A stretch of DNA of 64,000 bases from CAYLRY01 sp964386535 (GTDB lineage Bacteria > Chloroflexota > Dehalococcoidia > Dehalococcoidales > UBA3254). The stretch covers positions 102,513-166,512 of the forward strand of contig CAYLRY010000001.1 in assembly GCA_964386535.1 (NCBI GenBank), written 5' to 3'. Shown here piece after piece: positions 32,921-42,586 of the stretch (within the stretch, counting starts at the first letter, position 1; every line of letters begins with the position of its first letter). Both the position numbers and the translations under genes were made by a program. The notes below the pieces were generated by a model. It saw only the letters and a list, made by a program, of their open reading frames with translations, did not search any database and was not told the origin of the DNA.

Positions 32921-34723
32921 TTATAAAACCGTTTCCGCCTTTTTTACTACGGGGATACTGAAGCTGAAGGTGGAACCTTTGCCCAGCTCACTCTGAGCCC
33001 AGATTTTACCTCCGTGCGCCTCTACGATGCCTTTGCAGATAGCCAGGCCCAGGCCGGTACCGCTGGTCTTGCCGGCCGCCGCATTTTCCACCTGGAAAAA
33101 TTTGTTAAAAAGCCGGTCCATATCTTCAGGTGGAATACCCCTGCCCTGATCAATGATACTGATGATAACCTCATTGTTCTGGGCCAGCGCCCGGATAATA
33201 ATAGAAGTGCCTTCTTCGGAGAACTTGACGGCATTTTCCACCAGGTTGGTCAGGACCTGCGCCAGGCGCACTTTATCCGCCTCCAGGGGAGGTAAATCCG
33301 GAGGGGTTTCTACAGTCAACCGGTGATTTTCCGTCAGGATTTTTAACCGGGCATGAGATACCTCCAGGATTTCTGCGAAGCTGGTGAGGTGTTTTTCCAG
33401 AAGCATCTTGCCGGACTCAAGGCGCGACATATCCAGCAAATTCCTGATTAAAAGGGTCAGGTGATCAGCCTCACGGTTGGCGTCATTGAGAAATTCCAAT
33501 TGCTGCCGGCGGCTCCATTTGATATCCGGCTGCATCAGGGTTTCTATAAATCCTTTGATGGATGACAATGGAGTGCGGAGCTCATGGGAGACATTGGTTA
33601 AAAAGTCATTTTTAACTATATCAAGTTTTTTAAGGGTTTCTGCCTCAAGGGCTCTGGCCTCCGCACGCTTCCGTTCAGTGATGTCCTGCCCCTGGGCGAT
33701 GGTGGCCACTATTGTCTTGCCATCTTTGGAGTATAAATTTGCGGAATTCCAGAGTACTATTCGCACTGAACCGTTGGTATGCTGCACCGGGATTTCCAGC
33801 GTTTCCCAGTGTTGGCCGGCAGCAGTTTTTTGGATATATGCAAGAGCTTTTTCCCGGGTTTGAGGAGGGAATAACCAGTTCAGCTTTTGTCCTGTTACTT
33901 CTTCCGCTGATCGTCCTGTTAAACGTTCAAGGGCATGGTTGAAGCGGGTAATGCGGAAAAGGGGATCCCAGACCATGATGGGGGCATTGGCATAATCCAG
34001 CAGATTATTAAGATAATCAGTGGTTTGCCGTAATTGCTCTTCAGCCTGCCGGGATTCCATGTTCAGACGCGTATTGACCATTAAAACCAGGTTAAAGGTA
34101 AGAAAGGCCAACCCACCCCCCAGCAGCATCACCATAACCGAATCAAAAAGACCTGAGCGGAGAAAGTCATTACTGCTCGGCTGGGTTAACGCGGCGCTGT
34201 TAATTCTGATCACGCATATCAGCGCAATCAGGCCCAAGGCGATGCCGACGCCCCTGGAAACCTTCCTGAGTTCCAGGTTTGCTCCCCTGAAAATCAGCCA
34301 GAGGCTAGGCACACAGGAAAGCAAAAGCGCAGTGTACAGGTTAAAATTACGTGCCCTTAAATCATTGTTTACGAATGTAAAATAGCTATGTATTATGATA
34401 AAAGATATAAAAATAATTATTATGATGATATTTAGTGCAAGATGTTTTTTTTTACCGGCAAAGCGGCATAAACCCAAATAGAGGGCCAGGCTTCCCCCCA
34501 CTATCAGGGTATTGCTCAATACGATGGAGGCCCAGTCAGGGGCAACACCCCGTAGCACAACCAGTGCTCCTGCTACCAGTTGACATGTCCAATCAAGCGC
34601 CCACCAGTTTAAGCCTGCAAAGTGGCGGTGGTTCTGCCACCACAATTGCAGTATTACCACAAAACAAACGATGAAGAGCATTATATTGGCGCTCATGACC
34701 GTTTTCATATCGAAGGCTAACAT
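32921..34723 (-). CDS. Seven-helix membrane histidine kinase with PAS domain
   Basis: A 600-residue sensor kinase. About seven hydrophobic helices fill residues 10-220, followed by one PAS domain (about 235-355, ending ITERKRAEA), HisKA with His380 (VSHELRTPL) and a HATPase domain (NLVENAVKFS, DQGRGIP, GTGLGLAICKGIVEAHG). From HisKA onward it is closely similar to the kinases at 34758 and 39479: all three share IKGFIETL, a KW or NW, and DLLDMSRL-SGK. It is the last kinase gene of the cluster, 34 bases after the 1399-residue kinase. No dedicated output regulator follows. Confidence 0.9.
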   Translation of the reverse strand: MLAFDMKTVMSANIMLFIVCFVVILQLWWQNHRHFAGLNWWALDWTCQLVAGALVVLRGVAPDWASIVLSNTLIVGGSLALYLGLCRFAGKKKHLALNIIIIIIFISFIIIHSYFTFVNNDLRARNFNLYTALLLSCVPSLWLIFRGANLELRKVSRGVGIALGLIALICVIRINSAALTQPSSNDFLRSGLFDSVMVMLLGGGLAFLTFNLVLMVNTRLNMESRQAEEQLRQTTDYLNNLLDYANAPIMVWDPLFRITRFNHALERLTGRSAEEVTGQKLNWLFPPQTREKALAYIQKTAAGQHWETLEIPVQHTNGSVRIVLWNSANLYSKDGKTIVATIAQGQDITERKRAEARALEAETLKKLDIVKNDFLTNVSHELRTPLSSIKGFIETLMQPDIKWSRRQQLEFLNDANREADHLTLLIRNLLDMSRLESGKMLLEKHLTSFAEILEVSHARLKILTENHRLTVETPPDLPPLEADKVRLAQVLTNLVENAVKFSEEGTSIIIRALAQNNEVIISIIDQGRGIPPEDMDRLFNKFFQVENAAAGKTSGTGLGLAICKGIVEAHGGKIWAQSELGKGSTFSFSIPVVKKAETVL

Positions 34724-34757
34724 CTGCGTCCTCTGCTTCCTTAAAGGCTACAACGAC

Positions 34758-37700
34758 TTATGGTATAGAGTTTTCCCTTAAAGGAAGACTGAAACTGAAG
34801 CGTGAACCTTTACCCACTTCACTTTCCACCCAGATTTTACCACCATGGGCTTCTACTATTCCCTTGCAAATGGCCAGTCCCAAACCCGTACCTCTGGTTT
34901 TTCCGGTTACCACCTGGCTGGCCTGGTAAAACCTGTCGAATAGTCTGGCTACCACTTCCGGGGTCATGCCGATACCCTCATCAGATACTCTGAACAAGAC
35001 ACTGTTATTTTCGAGTGAAGCTTCCAGAACGATCCGGCTGCCTTCCGGGGAAAATTTGGTAGCATTCTCTATCAGATTGGTAATTACCTGGCCGATTCTG
35101 ACCTTATCTACCTGTAAAACCGGTAATCCGGGCGCCTCAATAATCTGTAATTGATGATTCTCCGTCATGATTGAAATAACACCCAATATTGAATCCAGAA
35201 TTTCGCTGACCGAATGCTGCTGTTTTTGCAATACTATTTTACCGGAATCGAGGCGCGACATATCCAGCAGGTCGCGGACCAGTATAGTCAGCCTATCAGC
35301 CGAAATATTGGCCTGCTGGAGAAATTCATGCTGCTGCTTTTTAGTCCATTTAACATCAGGCTCAATAAGGGTTTCAATGAAACCTTTGATAGAGGCCAGA
35401 GGCGTGCGCAGTTCGTGTGAGACATTGGCCAGAAGATCGCTCTTGGCCTGGTTGACCTGTTTCAAAGCCTCCATTTCCACCAATTTAGCTTCAGCCTGTT
35501 TAATCGCGGTAATATCCTTGACCACGCTGCGTATAGTAACCACCTGTCCTTTTTCATCCAGAATGGGAGTGGCTGAATACAAACCATAGACACTGCTGCC
35601 GTCCTTTTTCCGGAAAATTAACTCTTCGTTTTCGATAATACAGCCTTTTGTGGCTTTCTCAAAGACTTCTTGAGCTTTAGTTGTGCTCTCAGGCGCATAC
35701 AGCTCTATGCGGGACTTGCCGGCCAGCTCTTTCTCAGTGTACCCCGTAAAATCCTGGGCTGCCCGGTTGCTCTCTTTGATCAGGCCGTCAGTGCCGATGG
35801 AAAGATAGGCTACCGGGGCATTTTTATAAAGATCACGGTATTTAGCCTCTGAAGCCAGCAAAGCCTCCTCCATATTCTTTTGTACCAGCGCAATGCCTAT
35901 GCTCTGAGTCAGACCTTCGAAATACTGGACCAGTTCCAGGCTGAAAAGGTTAGGCCGGGGGTCGCTGATCTGTAGAAGTCCAATAATATTCCCCTGGCCT
36001 TTGATGGGAATAAGGGCTATTGACTGGTAACCCTCTTCAAGGCAGCAGTGGCGGACTGAGGTCTGGTTTTGCATCTCTTCCAGGGAAGCTTTCAAACCTG
36101 AAGCGTTATTGGTCCAGAAGCTTCCGCCAGGGGTAAAGAAGGGTTTATCCGGGGACGTTCTGCCGCTAGTAACAAGGCCGCACATGCACTCCAGCACAGG
36201 CTTGCCCTGGCCGCTACATATAGGCAAGCCCTGATTGTCCTTTTTACATAAAGTATTTTCGGTACTCATATGGGTCAATGGAAACCCGGAGGCCTGGTAA
36301 TAAGGAAAATCGCCGCCTTCACATAGCCGGATGCCCACAGCTTCGAAGCTGCCATAGGCCTTAAAAACCTCCAGGAGATCATGAATCAAATCTTTCTTCC
36401 TGCTATTTTTATTAAGTACCTGGAGCACCTGTAAAAACATCTCCCTTTGTTTTTCGGCGTTTTTTCGTCCGGTAATATCCAGAAAGAGCGACTGGAACCG
36501 GCGTTTGCCTGCCCATAAGATTTCCTTGCGGAAGACCTGTAAATGGCGGATGGCCTGATCCTTACGGATAATACTGATCTCGTAGGTATCCGGCGCCGGT
36601 TCGCCGCGACGACGTTTTTCTCTTCTTTCCAGAAATTCAGCGAAGCTCTGTTCAGTATACCGCTTCTGCAAAGGAGCGGCCTTTAACTCAGACAGGTCAG
36701 TAAAACCGTACAAATCCAGGAAGGCCTGGTTGGCATATAGTGTTTCTCCATCTTCATCGACTATATGGATGCCTAAAGGAGAGGTATCAACGGAGTTGCG
36801 GAAGTTTTCCTCAGAGTCCCGCAGAGCCTGTTCAGCCCGCATGCGGTCCGTAACATCATTATAGACAGCTACAATTTCACCGGTAGGTAATTTAAAAACC
36901 CAGTTTTCACGCCATGTCCCGGCATGACGGGCGTCCCGGTACAAACTCTGCGGGAAAAACTCGGGTTTCCCGGTCTGCCATACTCTCTGAAAAACAGCAA
37001 AAAGGCCAAAGTCTTTTACACCGGGGAATACCTCAGTAACACGTTTACCAAGGAGAGATTCACGCTTCATATTTTCGATTTTCTCAGCCGCTGGATTGAA
37101 GTCTGTGAAAATGAAGTCTTCAGCCTGGCCAATGGCCTTAAAAATGGCTGCCCCGCTGCTCATATGGTTGAAGAGATGACGGTATCTGGATTCGCTATCT
37201 TTGAGCTTTTCTTCTATGCGTTTACGCCTCAGGACTTCCACGAAAGAAAGAGACACAGCTTCCATGATTTCCTGATCATCCTGGGTGTATCCGGAATACT
37301 TATTAGCCAGAGAAATCATACCCATTATGCGCCCTTCTTCCTTCAGGGGCACACCTAAAAAAGAAGTTAAGGGCGGATGCCCAGGAGGAATCCCCACGCT
37401 ATCCGGATGAGCCAGCGGGTCACTGGTAAAAAAGGACTGGCCTTCCCTGATGACCTTACCCCACAAGCCGCGGATTACCATGTTTCTCATACCCAAGGCG
37501 GTTCTGTCCTGGGTCATTTTACATTGTTCCCAGCCGGCATCACTTAAGGCCAGAGTGTCCAGACGCCCGCCAGCATTTATCTCCCCGATCCAGCCGTAAA
37601 GGCTGCCTGTTAATTCCCGGGCTACTGCCAGGCAGGTACGGGCAACTTCTTCCGTGGTCTCACACCCTAGAGTTTCCTGGAAGACCCGGTTAATAGCTTC

Positions 37701-38957
37701 CAATTGGGCCTGCTGCCGGATAATTTTTTTCTGTCTCTCTTTACGCTGTGTAACGTCCCGGATAATGGCCATGACTGCCGGTCGTCCCTCAAAGGTAGTG
37801 ACGCTGGCATTAACCTCCACCGGAATAAAGTGCCCATTCCTGGCGCTGATTGAGGTCTCATAGATTTGAGGGGCCTTTTCACCGGACAATCTTTTCCGGA
37901 AGCGGTCCATCAATAGCACATGTTCTTCCTCAGGTGTAAAATCGACGAAACAGCGGCCCAGCACTTCATTAAGAGCAAAACCGGTCATTTCGGTCATCCT
38001 GGCATTGGCGAATCGGAGGATGCCATCCTCGATGATAATGATGCCGTCATTGCTTTTTTCCACCAGGTAGGCGTAATTAGCTTCGCTTTGCCGCAGGGCC
38101 TGTTGCATGCGGTTGTGTTCAGTGACATCCAGGGCGATGCCTACCAGACAGGGCTCACCGGCAATCTCCACCGGCTCTGCAGACAGCAGCCAGGTACGAA
38201 TCTCGCCTGATTTCATACGTAAATTTAACTCCTGCTTGAGGAATCTGCCCTGTTCTTTTACCAGCCGGTACAACCGGGCAGGGTCATCCGGGTTGGTCCA
38301 GATATGGACTTCATGCAGAGTGCGTCCGATCAACTCCTCACGGGTATAGCCGGTGACATTGAGGTAATTGTCATTAACCTCTATATATTTTCCTTCAGCA
38401 ATTGTCGTGATAGCGATCATAGCAGGGCCGGAGCGAAATGCAGTGGAGTACTTCTGTTCACTTTCGCGAAGGGCCTGCTCCATTTTTTTACTCTCAGTGA
38501 TGTCCCGGATGATCATGACGGTCTTTTCACGGTTGTCTCTGTCAATGAAGATTTTTGAAGTAATTATACCGGGGAACCTGGAGCCGTCTTTTTTAACGAA
38601 AGTCAACTCACCAGAATAGAATCCGGTCCGGCGGCGTGTTTCCAGGGCAATTTTAAGCCCGGGATCAGTCAGGTCCAGGATACCGTTTCTGCCTATGCGG
38701 CATATTTCCTCTTCATTTCTGCCGAAAAGCTGACAAGCAGCAGGATTAGCCGCATATATAGAGCCATCAGGGGAGGTTAAAAGAACTGCGTCAAAGCTGT
38801 TCTCAAATATGTTCCGGTACCTGGCTTCGCTTTCCTTCAACCCGGCGATGCTGTTCTGGCAGATCTTGAGAGAGTCTTCCAGACCAGCAATCCGGCTCTT
38901 CAGGTCATTTATTTCCTGCTGAAGCTCTGCTCTGGTTTTGCTTTCGTCTTCGCCCAT
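34758..38957 (-). CDS. Giant soluble multi-PAS/GAF histidine kinase
   Basis: A 1399-residue cytoplasmic kinase. After a coiled coil (about 1-40) I can follow PAS (about 45-160), PAS (165-285), PAS (290-410), GAF (430-590; LGVPLKEEGRIMGMISL), PAS (600-720), PAS (725-850), GAF (860-1045; Cys-rich, with CKKDNQGLPICSGQ and LECMCG), PAS (1050-1165), HisKA with His1181 (SHELRTPL) and HATPase (NLIENATKFS, DEGIGMT, GTGLGLAICKGIVEAHG). The cysteines of the second GAF could bind a metal or sense redox. It has no membrane segment. Cotranscribed with the receiver upstream (39022) and the kinase downstream (32921). Confidence 0.92.
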   Translation of the reverse strand: MGEDESKTRAELQQEINDLKSRIAGLEDSLKICQNSIAGLKESEARYRNIFENSFDAVLLTSPDGSIYAANPAACQLFGRNEEEICRIGRNGILDLTDPGLKIALETRRRTGFYSGELTFVKKDGSRFPGIITSKIFIDRDNREKTVMIIRDITESKKMEQALRESEQKYSTAFRSGPAMIAITTIAEGKYIEVNDNYLNVTGYTREELIGRTLHEVHIWTNPDDPARLYRLVKEQGRFLKQELNLRMKSGEIRTWLLSAEPVEIAGEPCLVGIALDVTEHNRMQQALRQSEANYAYLVEKSNDGIIIIEDGILRFANARMTEMTGFALNEVLGRCFVDFTPEEEHVLLMDRFRKRLSGEKAPQIYETSISARNGHFIPVEVNASVTTFEGRPAVMAIIRDVTQRKERQKKIIRQQAQLEAINRVFQETLGCETTEEVARTCLAVARELTGSLYGWIGEINAGGRLDTLALSDAGWEQCKMTQDRTALGMRNMVIRGLWGKVIREGQSFFTSDPLAHPDSVGIPPGHPPLTSFLGVPLKEEGRIMGMISLANKYSGYTQDDQEIMEAVSLSFVEVLRRKRIEEKLKDSESRYRHLFNHMSSGAAIFKAIGQAEDFIFTDFNPAAEKIENMKRESLLGKRVTEVFPGVKDFGLFAVFQRVWQTGKPEFFPQSLYRDARHAGTWRENWVFKLPTGEIVAVYNDVTDRMRAEQALRDSEENFRNSVDTSPLGIHIVDEDGETLYANQAFLDLYGFTDLSELKAAPLQKRYTEQSFAEFLERREKRRRGEPAPDTYEISIIRKDQAIRHLQVFRKEILWAGKRRFQSLFLDITGRKNAEKQREMFLQVLQVLNKNSRKKDLIHDLLEVFKAYGSFEAVGIRLCEGGDFPYYQASGFPLTHMSTENTLCKKDNQGLPICSGQGKPVLECMCGLVTSGRTSPDKPFFTPGGSFWTNNASGLKASLEEMQNQTSVRHCCLEEGYQSIALIPIKGQGNIIGLLQISDPRPNLFSLELVQYFEGLTQSIGIALVQKNMEEALLASEAKYRDLYKNAPVAYLSIGTDGLIKESNRAAQDFTGYTEKELAGKSRIELYAPESTTKAQEVFEKATKGCIIENEELIFRKKDGSSVYGLYSATPILDEKGQVVTIRSVVKDITAIKQAEAKLVEMEALKQVNQAKSDLLANVSHELRTPLASIKGFIETLIEPDVKWTKKQQHEFLQQANISADRLTILVRDLLDMSRLDSGKIVLQKQQHSVSEILDSILGVISIMTENHQLQIIEAPGLPVLQVDKVRIGQVITNLIENATKFSPEGSRIVLEASLENNSVLFRVSDEGIGMTPEVVARLFDRFYQASQVVTGKTRGTGLGLAICKGIVEAHGGKIWVESEVGKGSRFSFSLPLRENSIP

Positions 38958-39021
38958 AATAAATTCCTTTTATCCTGAGGTTTAATAATCAGGGTGAATT
39001 CACAAACAGCCTGATATCCGA

Positions 39022-39387
39022 TTATTCTTGTTTTAGCCAATTTTTTATCTGGGACAACAGCTCCCGGAGGACAAAGGGTTTGGTAATATAATCATTGGCT
39101 CCACAGGCAGCACACATATCCCTGTCATTTTCTCCTTCACGGGCGCTGAGCATAATAACAGGAACCTGAGACCACTGGCGGATCCTGCGGCAGACTTCAA
39201 ATCCATCCATTTCCGGCATCACGATGTCCAGGAGTACCAGATCAGGTTTTTCTTTTTCTGCCGTCCGGACCCCGTTTTCACCATTTTCAGCAGTAACAAC
39301 GGCGTATCCCCTGGCTTCCAGGTTGACCTGCACGAATTTCCGTATGGCTGGGTCGTCATCCACAATCAGAATGCGTTTCTGGCTCAT
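39022..39387 (-). CDS. Single-domain response regulator (receiver only)
   Basis: A 121-residue CheY/PhoB-type receiver with Asp10-Asp12, phospho-acceptor Asp54 (LVLLDIVMPEMDG), the conserved Ser in MLSARE and Lys in YITKPF. It stops right after the last receiver helix, so it has no DNA-binding domain. It lies between two multi-PAS kinases (64 bases from the 34758 kinase gene), so it may collect phosphate from more than one of them. Confidence 0.92.
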   Translation of the reverse strand: MSQKRILIVDDDPAIRKFVQVNLEARGYAVVTAENGENGVRTAEKEKPDLVLLDIVMPEMDGFEVCRRIRQWSQVPVIMLSAREGENDRDMCAACGANDYITKPFVLRELLSQIKNWLKQE

Positions 39388-39478
39388 ATTAATTTAGACC
39401 CTCCTCTATATTAGTTACCAGTTGCGGGTTTCCTGGTGCTGTTATTCTCCGAGCACCTGCCGGAAACCGGAAGCCAGA

Positions 39479-42124
39479 TCATTTTACTGGTAGTTTGAAG
39501 CTGAAAACAGAGCCTACACCGGTCTGGCTTTCCACCCAGATTTTTCCTCCATGCGCTTCAATAATTCCTTTACAGATAGCCAGTCCCAAGCCGGTTCCCC
39601 GGGTTTTTCCCGAGGTTGCTCTGCCGGCCTGGTAGAAGCGGTCAAACAGTTTTTCGATATGCTCTGGAGAAATACCCTCTCCCTGATCTTCAACGCTGAA
39701 AACCAGATTACCATCGTCAGATTTAACCTCTATTATAATAGATGAGCCTTCATTTGAAAATTTAACGGCATTCTCAACCAGATTAGTGATCACCTGGGCA
39801 ATCCTGATTCTGTCAACATTAAGGGGAGGCAGGCCGTGCGGCACTTTAATCTCCAGTTTATGTTTGCTGGTCATTACCGAGAGCGTACTGGAGGCATAAT
39901 CCAGGATTTCCTGTACCTGGTAAGGACGTTTATCTAGGACCATTTTACCGGAATCCAGGCGGGACATGTCCAGGAGGTCCCTTATCAAAAAAGTCAGGCG
40001 GTCCACCTCTTTATCGGCTGATTTGAGAAAGTCCCTTTGCTGATCCCTGCTCCAATTTACATCAGCCTCAAGCAGGGTTTCGATAAAACCTTTAATGGCA
40101 GCCAGGGGGGTCCGCAGCTCATGAGAGACATTAGCCAGCAGATCGCTCTTGGCTTTATTGGATTGCTTCAGAGCTTCTATTTCCAGCAATCTGGCTTCAG
40201 CCTGTTTGCGTTCTGTGATATCCAGGTAAACCGATTGGAAATGCTGTTCTCCGTTCCAGATGACTTCCTTGCGTATTACCTGGAGTGTTCTTACCTGACC
40301 GTCCCGGCGGATAATTTTTACTTCAAAAGTTTCTGGAACAAACTGGTTAGCAGCCCTTTTTTTTCTTCTTTCCTGAAGCTCGGCATAAGATTCCGGGGTA
40401 TAACGGGCAGAAGGCGGCGTGTTTACCAGCTCGTCAACGTTCTGGTAGCCATAAATATCCAGCATGGCTCTGTTAGTATAGAGCAGCACCTCATTTTTAT
40501 CGACGATGCGTACCCCCAGGGGGGAACTATCCAGAGAATTACGGAAGTTCTCCTCGCTTTTTTTTAAGGCCAGCCTGGCTTTTTCCTGCCCGGTAATATC
40601 CCTATGCAGGCAGATGGCATTAACTACCCGCCCTTCTTTGTCTTTTAAAGCAGCAATGGTGATATCCAGCACTAAAAAGACTTTGTTCTCCGATTTTATT
40701 TGTTCTTCTCTTTTGGTATAGTAATAGAGGGGAAAATTCACGGTTTTACCTTCCCGGTAGACGCTCTCTACCATTTTCATAAAACCCTGTTCTTTGATCT
40801 GAATGTCTTTTAAAACATTGTAGCTGCCGATAACGTCCTGATCTTTGACTTTCAGCAGGTCTCTGAGCGCCTGGTTCATGCGAATGACGTTTCCGCATGC
40901 ATCCGAAATCCACAGCGGATTAGGGGTGTTTTCAATAACACTATCCAGGAACTCTTCTTTTTGTTTCAGTTCCTGTTCTACCAGCTTTTGTTCTGTGATA
41001 TCCTGCAAAGTGCCGAAAAGACCTGTCACCTTCCCGGTTTCGTCCCTGAGCGGTTTGATCAGAACACGGGTAATCAGTTTTCTTCCACTGGGAAGCCGGG
41101 TGTTTAATTCATCCTGTGTTTCCTGACCTGAATCAACCACGTGTTGCACCATCTCCTGCCATTTTTTGGCTTCTGATGGCAGGTAATAGCTCATCAATTC
41201 ATCCTGAACCGGCGGCCCCAGGGTTTTTTCCCTCTCAAAAAGCTCATACATCTCTTCTGACCAGAATGTATTCAGGGTTTTTAAATCGGTCTCCCAGCTA
41301 CCGATCCTGCCCAGAGCCTGGGCTTGCTTTAAATTGGCCTCTGCCTTCTGCAAGGTTAGCTCAGCCTGTTTGCGCTGGGTGATATCATTATCGATGACCA
41401 GTACGGCCGGTTCATTGTTCCAGTTAATTAAAGCTACGTGCCTCTCTAACCAGCGGACGCTTCCGTTTTTATGGATTATACGCAGGATATAACCGGCAGG
41501 AGCCTGACCGGAGCTCATTCTGGCGGTAAAATAGCGCCTGATATTATCTCTTTCTTCGGGATGTATCAGGTTAAACCCATCTATACTTTTTAGCTCCTGC
41601 CCTGAATACCCGGTGATAAGTTCAGTTTGACGGTTAGAGTAAATAATTTTCCCTTCCTGGACAATGGTAATGCCCATGGGAATAATTTCAATTAAAGAAC
41701 GGTATCTTTGTTCAGATTCTCGCAATTGTATTTCTGTTTTGTGGCGTTCCAGGGCATAATTGACCACCCGCCAGAGCATTCTGGCATTAATATCACCTTT
41801 AAGCAGGTAATCCTGGGCACCGCTTCTGACAGCCGCAAGTCCTGTTATTTCATCATCCAGCCCGGTCATAATGATAACCGGGGTACCGGCTGAAGCGGAA
41901 AAAAGACGGTCAAGCGTTTTCAGTCCCTGACTATCAGGTAATCCCAAATCCAAAAATATCAGGTCAGGCCTGTAATGAGAAAGGTGGTCAAGAGCAGTTG
42001 ACAGACTGCCGGATACTGCCATTTCCCATCTGCGGTTCCCGGCTTCTTTAAGCATCTCCTGGATTAACCTGGCGTCGCCGGGATTATCTTCAACTACCAG
42101 AATGGAAAGGATATCCTGTGCCAT
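39479..42124 (-). CDS. Receiver-multi-PAS hybrid histidine kinase
   Basis: An 881-residue soluble kinase that begins with a receiver domain (about 1-122, Asp59 in FLDLGLPDSQG). Four PAS domains follow (about 140-260, 270-385, 395-520, 530-650), then HisKA with His668 (SHELRTPLAAIKG) and a HATPase domain (NLVENAVKFS, DQGEGIS, GTGLGLAICKGIIEAHG). The N-terminal receiver means it can itself be phosphorylated, perhaps by the dCache kinase two genes upstream, and so act as a relay step. The kinase core is a close paralogue of those at 32921 and 34758. It lies 21 bases after the Rcp1-type receiver gene. Confidence 0.92.
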   Translation of the reverse strand: MAQDILSILVVEDNPGDARLIQEMLKEAGNRRWEMAVSGSLSTALDHLSHYRPDLIFLDLGLPDSQGLKTLDRLFSASAGTPVIIMTGLDDEITGLAAVRSGAQDYLLKGDINARMLWRVVNYALERHKTEIQLRESEQRYRSLIEIIPMGITIVQEGKIIYSNRQTELITGYSGQELKSIDGFNLIHPEERDNIRRYFTARMSSGQAPAGYILRIIHKNGSVRWLERHVALINWNNEPAVLVIDNDITQRKQAELTLQKAEANLKQAQALGRIGSWETDLKTLNTFWSEEMYELFEREKTLGPPVQDELMSYYLPSEAKKWQEMVQHVVDSGQETQDELNTRLPSGRKLITRVLIKPLRDETGKVTGLFGTLQDITEQKLVEQELKQKEEFLDSVIENTPNPLWISDACGNVIRMNQALRDLLKVKDQDVIGSYNVLKDIQIKEQGFMKMVESVYREGKTVNFPLYYYTKREEQIKSENKVFLVLDITIAALKDKEGRVVNAICLHRDITGQEKARLALKKSEENFRNSLDSSPLGVRIVDKNEVLLYTNRAMLDIYGYQNVDELVNTPPSARYTPESYAELQERRKKRAANQFVPETFEVKIIRRDGQVRTLQVIRKEVIWNGEQHFQSVYLDITERKQAEARLLEIEALKQSNKAKSDLLANVSHELRTPLAAIKGFIETLLEADVNWSRDQQRDFLKSADKEVDRLTFLIRDLLDMSRLDSGKMVLDKRPYQVQEILDYASSTLSVMTSKHKLEIKVPHGLPPLNVDRIRIAQVITNLVENAVKFSNEGSSIIIEVKSDDGNLVFSVEDQGEGISPEHIEKLFDRFYQAGRATSGKTRGTGLGLAICKGIIEAHGGKIWVESQTGVGSVFSFKLPVK

Positions 42125-42145
42125 ATCACACCTCGTGATTGAAAA

Positions 42146-42586
42146 TTATACCAACGGCAATTTAACTATGGCGAGCCAGAAATTCTCTATACCCTTTACT
42201 GCAGTCAGGAAGCGTTCCAGATCTACTGGTTTGGTGATATAACAATTGGCATGGAGGTTGTAGGAGCGCAGGATATCTTCTTCGGCGCTGGAAACCGTCA
42301 GGACAATTACGGGTATATGCTTGAGATCAGGGTCTTCTTTGATCTCAGCCAGCACCTCCTGGCCGTTTTTCCGGGGCAGATTGAGATCCAGTATTATAAG
42401 GTCAGGTTGTACCGCCCCGGCATAACGGGGTTCCCGCCTTAAAAAAGCCAGGGCTTCCACGCCGTCTGAGACCACATGCAGGTTGTTTAGAATTCTGCTG
42501 TCTTTAAAGGCTTCTTGGGTCAGGCGGACATCGCCGGGGCTGTCCTCCACAAGCAGGATTTCAATAGGTCTGATGTTACTGTTCAT
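42146..42586 (-). CDS. Rcp1-type single-domain response regulator
   Basis: A 146-residue receiver with the longer loop typical of regulators paired with phytochrome-like kinases (Rcp1 group). It has Glu14-Asp15, phospho-acceptor Asp67 (LIILDLNLPRKNG), Thr in VLTVSS and Lys in YITKPVDLERF. It has no output domain. Its start overlaps the end of the dCache kinase gene by four bases (ATGA), so translation is coupled and the two are cognate partners. Confidence 0.93.
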   Translation of the reverse strand: MNSNIRPIEILLVEDSPGDVRLTQEAFKDSRILNNLHVVSDGVEALAFLRREPRYAGAVQPDLIILDLNLPRKNGQEVLAEIKEDPDLKHIPVIVLTVSSAEEDILRSYNLHANCYITKPVDLERFLTAVKGIENFWLAIVKLPLV

